From: DASUVM01 sp963704675
GTDB lineage: Bacteria; Patescibacteriota; Saccharimonadia; Saccharimonadales; Saccharimonadaceae
Assembly: GCA_963704675.1 (NCBI GenBank)
Contig: OY969928.1
Coordinates: 124,001 to 188,000, forward strand
DNA: 64,000 nt
Direction: 5' to 3'
Shown here: positions 57,597 through 64,000 of the stretch, piece after piece
How the letters are laid out: each line of letters starts with the position of its first letter
How positions within the stretch are numbered: the first letter of the stretch is position 1
Notes under the pieces: generated by a model
What the model saw: only the letters and a program-made list of their open reading frames with translations
What the model was told of the DNA's origin: nothing
The model's database searches: none
Translations under genes and position numbers: made by a program

Positions 57597-58181
57597 TTGA
57601 ACCTTCAACCAAAAGCAAAAGTCCACACGATTCATACTATGCTTAGCCTGAAGCCACTGGCATTGCAAAGATTGGCAAACCAGTGGCGAACAGTGAACTG
57701 CGTCATGCGCGAGCTCCCAGATTGGCGAGCCATGACCCAACTCAAGAAAAATTCGATAGTAGTAGCCAGTCTGCCAAAAATCAAGAAATGCCCGATCTTC
57801 CTGTTGGAAGAAGTAGCCAGCAATGCCACGCGAGTCCTGGTATTGCTTGACGTGATTCGTGAGAGGGAGATTGCGAATGTAACTCAACGATTTAGGGATT
57901 TCAGCCCCGGCTTCCTCACTGCGAAGACCGATATTGTAGTCGCTACATCGACAATCGTAAGAGGGCTTTCTCAAAACTCTGCGAATAATCCTCTCAGCGA
58001 CCGCGAAATGCAAGTACTGTGGGGGATGGCCGACGGCAATAGCAATGGTCAGATCGGCAAAGAATTAGTACTCACTGAGGATACAATCAAGACACACGCT
58101 CGTCGAATCTTCAGAAAAATGAGGACCGGTAGTCGTGAAGGGGCGGTCGCAATTGGCTTCCGATGGGGTATCCTGAGGTAA
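57597..58181 (+). CDS. LuxR-type HTH protein, array member 4
   Basis: 194 aa from TTG 57597, after CCGGGAGCAAAAG; the frame is open back to 57423 but runs through the previous terminator and this gene's promoter. C-terminal HTH: LSDREMQVLWGMADGNSNGQ, IGKELVLTEDTIKTHARRIF. The N-terminal domain has strands SIVVASL, RVLVLLDVIRE and TDIVVATSTI in receiver-like order. Its own promoter (57531) and terminator show that array members are transcribed separately, not as an operon. Confidence 0.8.
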   Translation: MNLQPKAKVHTIHTMLSLKPLALQRLANQWRTVNCVMRELPDWRAMTQLKKNSIVVASLPKIKKCPIFLLEEVASNATRVLVLLDVIREREIANVTQRFRDFSPGFLTAKTDIVVATSTIVRGLSQNSANNPLSDREMQVLWGMADGNSNGQIGKELVLTEDTIKTHARRIFRKMRTGSREGAVAIGFRWGILR

Positions 58182-58198
58182 TTCTTTTCAAGCCTCCC

Positions 58199-58239
58199 GG
58201 ATTGCGCCCCTCGAATAACACTTGAGAGGGGCGCAATCC
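58199..58239 (+). terminator. Hairpin terminator of array member 4
   Basis: GGATTGCGCCCCTC (58199-58212) pairs perfectly with GAGGGGCGCAATCC (58226-58239); here the CCGGATT word becomes part of the stem. Confidence 0.8.
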
Positions 58240-58315
58240 GACCCAGCCTGTTAGGCTAATACATTCGCCCAGAATATGCCTCTGAGATTCTGTATCCAGA
58301 GAGTATAAATTAGCC

Positions 58316-58344
58316 TTGACATTTATTTTTTTATGCCTCACAAT
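58316..58344 (+). promoter_or_regulatory. Promoter of rpoBC
   Basis: TTGACA (58316-58321), 17-base spacer, CACAAT (58339-58344). Gives a leader of about 165 nt. Confidence 0.7.
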
Positions 58345-58350
58345 TAAGTT

Positions 58351-58517
58351 CAAGAAGTAGAGTAAGGTGGCTATTAGCATGCCTGCGAGTCGGATGGCAA
58401 CGACGCTCAGGTAAACCACCATTTAGTGATCTTCGGGCGCCTGATATTGCTTTTAACGCGAGAAAGCAAGACTCATCATCACTAACACTAATGACAATCA
58501 GGGGAGAAACGTCTTTT
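58351..58517 (+). other. Structured 5' leader of rpoB
   Basis: Untranslated leader, long for this genome. It contains GGTGG (58366-58370) able to pair with CCACC (58416-58420) and the hairpin TTGCTTT-taacgcgag-AAAGCAA (58447-58469) followed by the Shine-Dalgarno GGGGAG. Could serve feedback control of RNA polymerase synthesis; no known motif recognised. Confidence 0.4.
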
Positions 58518-61500
58518 ATGGCTCAAAAGACCGTTATAAAGCCGCGCGTTTATTTTACTAAAGCAGATGACGCGCTGCCGCTACCAAATCTCATTGAGCA
58601 CCAATTAAAGTCGTGGCAAGAATTCGTTGGTACTGGGCTCGGTGAGATTTTTGCAGAAATTAATCCAATCGAGGATTACACCGAGCAAAAACTTGAACTA
58701 CGCTTCAAAGATTATCGTTTTGAAGATCCAAAAATGACTGAAGCCGAAGCGCGCGAAAATAACATTAGTTTTGATGCGCCGCTTAAAGCAAAAGTTGAAC
58801 TCACCAATAAAGTAACCGGCGAAGTTAAAGAGCAAGAAATTTACCTTGGTGACTATCCCATGGATGACCGAGCGCGGTACATTTATTATCAACGGTGCCG
58901 AACGTGTCGTTGTTACCCAGCTGATTCGTTCAGCCGGTGTGTTCTTTACTGCCGACACTAGCTCGGGCCGCAACCTTTATGGTGCAAAGCTAATTCCTGG
59001 CCGCGGTGCATGGCTTGAATTTGAAACAGCCAATAGCGGTGCGCTTTACGTCAAAATTGATCGCCGCCGTAAAATTGCCGTCGACAACCCTACTGCGTGC
59101 ACTCGGTTATCCAACAAATGCTGGTATTAAAGAACTCTTTGCAGACGTTGATACTGGTGAAACCAACTACATCGACGCAACCCTAGAAAAAGATCCAGCC
59201 AAAGGTACAAACGAAGCATTAATTGAAGTCTATCGCCGCCTGCGCCCAGGTGATCTTGCGACTGTTGATAACGCCCGCGGCATGATCGAGCGCATGTTCT
59301 TTGATTTCAAGCGTTTTGACTATTAGCCGTGTTGGCCGCTACAAAATTAACCAGCGTCTTGGTATTGACGTGCCAAACACCGCTGAAAACCGCGTGATGC
59401 GACTTGAAGATCTGGTCGCGATTATTAATGAGATAATTCGCCTCAACAACACTCAGGAAGCGCCAGATGACATCGATGCCTTTCATAACCGCCGCGTCAA
59501 AATGGTTGGTGAACTGGTTGCCCGCCAGTTCCGTATCGGTATGCTCCGTATGGAGCGTAATGCCAAAGACCGCATGAGCATGAGCGACATCGAAACCGTG
59601 ACGCCGGCTCAGCTTATTAACGCTCGTCCGGTTGTTGCTGCCGTTCGTGAATTCTTTGCCAGCTCACAGCTTTCACAGTTCATGGACCAAACCAACCCAC
59701 TTTCCGAGCTTGTCACACAAACGCCGCCTCAGCTCAATGGGCCCTGGTGGTCTCTCCCGTGAACGTGCCGGACTTGATGTTCGTGACGCTCCACCCAACT
59801 CACTATGGCCGTCTCTGTACCGTTGAAACACCAGAAGGCGCCAACATCGGTTTGGTGCTAACATGGCCGCCTACGCTCGCGTCAATGAATATGGTTTCCT
59901 TGAAACTCCTTACCTGCAAGGTCAAAAACGGTAAAGTCACCGAAGAAATTGTATATCTCGATGCCTCTCAAGAAGTTAACGAAGTCATTGCCGAAGCCGA
60001 GCAATGCACTGAATAAAGACGGCAGATTTGTCGAAGAACGTGTCAGCGCCCGTAACGGCCTAGCCCAGAGCGAAGTTGATGCGCAGTGAAGTGACCTTCA
60101 TGGATGCCGCTCGCAAGCAAATCATCGGTTCAACCGCCGCCCTGGTTCCATTCGTCGAGAAGAACCGTATCGACCGTAACTTACCGGCTCAAACATGCAG
60201 AAACAGGCCGTGCCACTCTTGAAACCACAAGCTCCTATCGTTGGTACTGGTATTGAAGGTGATATTGCGCTGAAACACCAGCCAGTTAATCGTTGCTGAG
60301 GCAGATGGTGAAGTTGTTAAAGCCGATGCTGACGAAGTGCACGTCAAATATTCGAAAGATGTACAAAGATCTACCAGCTCGTTCACTTCCAAGCAAAGTA
60401 ACGACGACCGTTCAATCAACCAAAAAGTCGTTGTTGAGCGCGGCCAAAAAGTAAAAAAGGCGATGTCGCTGATCGAAGGTGCATCAGCATCGCAGAAGGC
60501 GAACTCGCACTCGGTCGTGACCTTGTCGTTGCCTTTATGCCTTGGGGCGGTTACAACATGGACGACGCGATCATCTTAAGTGACCGTTTGGTTCAAGATG
60601 ACGACTTAACCAGTATCAACATCAAAGACTACATGGTTGAAGTCCGTGAAACCAAACTTGGTCCTGAAATTGTTACCCGCGACATTCCAAACGTGAGCGA
60701 AGAATCCTTCGTCACCTCGACGAAAACGGTATTGTTCGTATCGGTGCCGAAGTAAAAGCTGGCGACGTCCTGGTTGGTAAAATTACACCAAAAGGTGAGC
60801 AAGAACTCAGTTCAGAAGAACGCTTACTCCGTGCTATCTTCGGTGAAAAAGCCAAAGATGTCCGTGATACCTCACAGCGTATGAGCAATGGCAAGCACGG
60901 TAAAGTTGTCGGCGTAAAAGTATTTAGCCGTGAAAACGGTCACGAGCTTAAAGCTGGTGTATTGATGCAGATCCAAATCTTTGTCGCTCAAATGCGCAAA
61001 GATTAGCGTCGGTGACAAGCTGGCTGGTCGTCACGGTAACAAAGGTGTCGTCGCTCGCATTCTGCCAGTTGCCGACATGCCATTCATGGAAGATGGTACG
61101 CCTGTTGATGTGATCTTGAACCCACTTGGTGTGCCGATCTCGTATGAACCTTGGTCAGTTGTTTGAAACTCACCTTGGTATGGCTGCTCGTGCACTTGGC
61201 TACAAAGTCGCAACGCCGCCATTTAACGGTGTGCCGAATGAAACGATTGTAGATGAGCTTGAAAAAGCCGGCTTCGCCACGAGACGGTAAAGTACAGTTA
61301 TTTGACGGCCGCACCGGTGAAGCCTTCCAAGAACGAACAACCGTTGGTAACATGTACATGATCAAACTGCACCACATGGTTGCTGACAAGATTCACGCCC
61401 GCTCAATCGGGCCATACACCATGGTCACCCAGCAGCCACTCGGTGGTAAGGCACAAAACGGTGGTCAGCGATTCGGCGAGATGGAGGTGTGGGCACTTGA

Positions 61501-61913
61501 AGCATATGGTGCTGCCACAACACTGCAGGAAATGCTGACCATCAAGTCTGACGATGTCTACGGACGTGCCAAAGCATACGAAGTCCATCATCAAGAACGA
61601 ACCAATTATTGGTCCAAAGATTCCAGAAAGATTCAACGTGCTCGTAAAAGAACTCCAAGGTCTTGGTCTGCGCGTTGATCTTGACTGAATCGAAGACGCG
61701 GTGAAGTCGATGCCGAAGCAATTGCTAGCTGAGCTGACCCAGGCCGCTGCTGACGATCCAGCAGATATACTGTTGATCGCTACCGACCGATCCAACCACT
61801 GGACGTAACTGTTGCCGATGAAGCCGACGAATTTGGTGATATCGACCTTGGAGATGGTATGAGCATTCAAGACACTGAAGAATATTGAAGAAGAAATCAA
61901 GAAGGAGGTGCGT
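58518..61913 (+). CDS. rpoB: RNA polymerase subunit beta, frame broken by many single-base indels
   Basis: Catalytic subunit of RNA polymerase. Starts at ATG 58518 (MAQKTVIKPRVYF) after GGGGAG. Segments in all three frames join into a normal RpoB: ERGTFIINGAERVVVTQLIR, THKRRLSSMGPGGLSRERAG, THYGRLCTVETPEGANIGL, PWGGYNMDDAIILSDRL, GRHGNKGVVARILPVADMP and the C-terminal HHMVADKIHARSIGPY. At least a dozen indels can be placed (extra bases at 58860, 59083, 59321, 59712, 59789, 59915, 60002, 60081, 60276, 61001 and 61137; a missing base near 59859). Amino-acid motifs between breaks are intact, so sequence error is more likely than decay. The 3' end is approximate. Confidence 0.9.
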
Positions 61914-61914
61914 A

Positions 61915-64000
61915 ATGAGCCGCTCGTAAGCGCACAACAAGTATTGCTGATTTTGACGCAGTGCGCCTGGCAGTTGCCAGTGCCGACGACATCCTCAAAT
62001 GGAGTCTACGGCGAAGTTACCAAACCAGAAACTATTAACTACCGTACCCAAAAACCTGAACGCGACGGTTTGTTCTGTGAGCGAATCTTTGGTCCAGTCA
62101 AAGACATCAACCCACATGACGCCAAACTAAAGGGTGTTCGTTCTCGCGAAGCTGCTGTTGACAAAAACGGTGAGCTGGTAACTCGAAGTCATCGTTCGTC
62201 GTGAGCGCATGGGCCACATTCAGCTTGGCCGCACCAGTTGCGCACATTTGGTTTATGCGCGGCACCCCAAGTGCCATGAGCTTACTACTTGGTGTGACTG
62301 TTCGAAACCTAGAGCGTATCGCCTATTTTGCAAGTTACATTATCCTGAACGTTGACAATGAAAAGCGCGACCAAATGCTTAGCTGATGCTGAAGCTGAAC
62401 TCGAAGCTGGCTAAAGCTGCTATCAAAATCCGTTACGAAAAAGCTGCCGAAGATGAAAGTGCCGACGTAAAAGCACTCGCCGAAGAGCAAACCCGAGAAC
62501 TCGACGAAGTTGAACGAAAGCTATCTACAGAAGAAAGACGCAACTTGAAAGCCTTGTAAAAATGCCGCTTATGTACTGAAACACGACTACCGAGCCTTCC
62601 TGACGAATACCGCGACATCGCCAAGGTTGGCATGGGTGGTACTGCACTTAAACGAACTTCTCAAGGAAATCAACCTCGACACACTCATTGAAGAGCTTGA
62701 CCGAAGAAGCTGAAACTGCCAAAGGGCCAGCGCAAGAAGAAACTCATGAAGCGTCTCAAGGTGCTTGAAGGTATGCAGCGCGCCGGTATCAAACCAGAGA
62801 GCACTGTGTGTAACTGTTCTGCCAGTCATTCCTCCGGACCTTCGTCCAATGGTGCAGCTGACCGGTGGCCGTTTTGCGACATCTGACCTTAATGACCTTT
62901 ACCGCCGTGTTATCAACCGTAACAACCGTCTGAAAAAGCTGATCGACCTCAATGCTCCTGAAGTTATCCGCCGCAACGAAATGCGCATGCTTCAAGAAGC
63001 AGTTGATGCCTTAATTGACAACTCAGCTGCCCGTGGTGGCCGTGCCGTCATCGCAACTGGTGGTCGTCGTCGTCTGAAATCACTCAGCGACATGCTCAAA
63101 GGTAAGCAAGGTCGTTTCCGCCAGAACCTGCTTGGTAAGCGTGTCGACTACTCTGGCCGTTCAGTTATCGTGGCTGGTCCTGAGCTGAAGATTCACCAAT
63201 GTGGTCTGCCAAAACAGATGGCGCTTGAACTCTTCAAACCATTCGTTATTAGCTGGCTGCTCCGCGAGAGAACACGCCCACAACATCCGCTCGGCAACTC
63301 GTTTGATCGAATCAGGCGACAGCGATCGTATGGGACGCGCTCGATGAAGTGATCGAAGGCAAATACGTTCTACTGAACCGTGCGCCGTCACTTCACCGTC
63401 TTGTCAATCCAGGCTTTCCAGCCAAAATTGATTGAAGGTAAGGCTATCCAGCTGCACCCGCTTGTTTGTAAAGGATTCAACGCCGACTTCGACGGTGACC
63501 AGATGGCTGTTCACTTGCCGCTATCGACGGAAGCTCAAGATGAAGCTCGCGAGCTGATGGCTGCGACCAACAACTTGCTAAAACCAGCTGATGGTTCACC
63601 GATCTTGAACATCGCGCAGGACATCGTGCTTGGTTGTTACTACCTGACGTACCCAAAACCAAGTGCTCAAACTGACAAGGTAAGACGCTTACAGCTCTGT
63701 TGCTGAAGCAATCATGGCCTTCGACACAGGTGCAGATCAAACTCCAGACACCAATCCGTGTCTTCGCTAAGGGTGAAATTCGCGAAACAACGCTTGGCCG
63801 CGTATACTTTAACGAAATATTGCCGGAAGACTTCCCATACATCGAAGACATCATGACCAAAAAAGCACCTCAACAAAGTTCTTGCCCGCATCTTTAACAA
63901 ATACGGCCAAGAAGAAACTGCCGAGACTGCTGACGACATCAAAGACTTAGCATTGCGATTATGCAACCATCGCTGCCGTTTCAACCGGTATGACATGACT
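61915..64000 (+). CDS. rpoC: RNA polymerase subunit beta', 3' truncated and frame broken
   Basis: Starts at ATG 61915 with AGGAGG upstream. Pieces in different frames recover the N-terminal third: KRTTSIADFDAVRLAVASAD, YGEVTKPETINYRTQKPERD, GLFCERIFGPVKD, VRRERMGHIQL, LKGKQGRFRQNLLGKRVDYS, GRSVIVAGPELKIHQCGLPK and the catalytic NADFDGDQMAVHLPLS at 63481, all diagnostic. Indels continue at the same density as in rpoB. The zinc-ribbon region (about 62093-62200) reads DINPHDAKLKGVRSREAAVD and contains none of the four usual cysteines. The gene runs beyond the window. Confidence 0.9.

Noticed and set aside
58846..63897. About twenty separate small ORFs in the rpoBC region
   Set aside because: All are pieces of rpoB or rpoC in shifting frames; none is an independent gene.
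58518..64000. Programmed frameshifting or in-gene recoding as explanation for the rpoBC breaks
   Set aside because: The breaks are both insertions and deletions, at unrelated sequences without slippery sites, and far too many for recoding.
1..64000. UGA recoding to glycine or tryptophan as in some CPR phyla
   Set aside because: TGA ends gatA, the genes before gatB and rsmD, and the aminopeptidase-type core genes in normal positions; no in-frame TGA is needed in intact core genes.
1..64000. CRISPR arrays, insertion sequences, prophage or integrase genes
   Set aside because: No regularly spaced direct repeats, transposase or integrase motifs were found. The three-armed elements are inverted repeats at unlinked sites.

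Overview
The window reads as chromosome from a small-genome bacterium of the Candidate Phyla Radiation, most likely a Saccharibacterium (TM7). This is inferred from the mix of near-universal genes, a malic enzyme, GatCAB, short intergenic gaps, many conserved hypothetical proteins and moderate GC content, with no rRNA or other marker to prove it. TGA is used as a stop (for example gatA and the gene before rsmD), so the standard bacterial code applies. Nearly all of it is housekeeping DNA: repair and replication (uvrB, dnaE, recG, radA, rnhB), translation (gatCAB, tyrS, hisS, rplS, tRNA-Leu, rsmD, an SPOUT methyltransferase, tig), transcription (nusA, rpoB, rpoC), proteolysis (a ClpC-type ATPase, clpP, an M1 aminopeptidase, an M15 peptidase), cell wall (class A PBP), type IV pilus ATPase (pilB-like) and malic enzyme.

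Layout: 0-6.5 kb holds a partial sugar kinase and hypothetical genes. 6.5-13.2 kb holds uvrB and the gatC-gatA-(HEPN-like)-gatB operon. 13.7-14.9 kb is a four-gene cluster of small membrane/envelope proteins. 15-26 kb holds dnaE, pilB, malic enzyme, rplS and an RNase HII-YraN fusion. 26-31 kb holds the aminopeptidase, a methyltransferase-like gene and nusA. 31.4-37.4 kb holds the CIRCE-controlled clpC gene and a radA operon. 37.4-46.6 kb holds the PBP, tyrS, two paralogous lipid-anchored or single-TM surface proteins and recG. 46.7-55.6 kb holds the M15 peptidase, a GC-rich foreign-looking cassette, rsmD, tRNA-Leu, hisS, tig and CIRCE-controlled clpP. 55.6-58.2 kb is a tandem array of LuxR-type HTH genes. 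58.5-64 kb is rpoB-rpoC.

Three things stand out. First, a ~140-nt three-armed inverted-repeat element occurs three times (4.1, 8.6 and 44.5 kb); its stems covary while its junction strands are almost invariant, which is the pattern of a structured RNA and one I do not recognise. Second, the 55.6-58.2 kb array consists of three intact LuxR-HTH paralogues and one broken one, each with its own C-rich leader, CCGGGAG Shine-Dalgarno and a terminator hairpin that starts with the same CGGATT word. Third, rpoB and rpoC carry dozens of single-base indels while the 58 kb before them are clean; this looks like uncorrected sequence, but the recoverable beta-prime N-terminus also lacks all four zinc-ribbon cysteines.

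Regulation that can be read: two CIRCE operators, each with the -35 box inside the CIRCE spacer; and a widespread pattern in which a TAnnnT -10 box lies 6-9 nt before the start codon, implying leaderless mRNAs for uvrB, gatC, pilB, tyrS, tig, clpP and others. A scattered set of short single genes with TTG/GTG starts, strong Shine-Dalgarno sequences and private hairpin terminators (0.85, 2.7, 18.8, 47.8, 53.7 and 55.6-58.2 kb) contrasts with the leaderless core genes and may be a distinct accessory layer.
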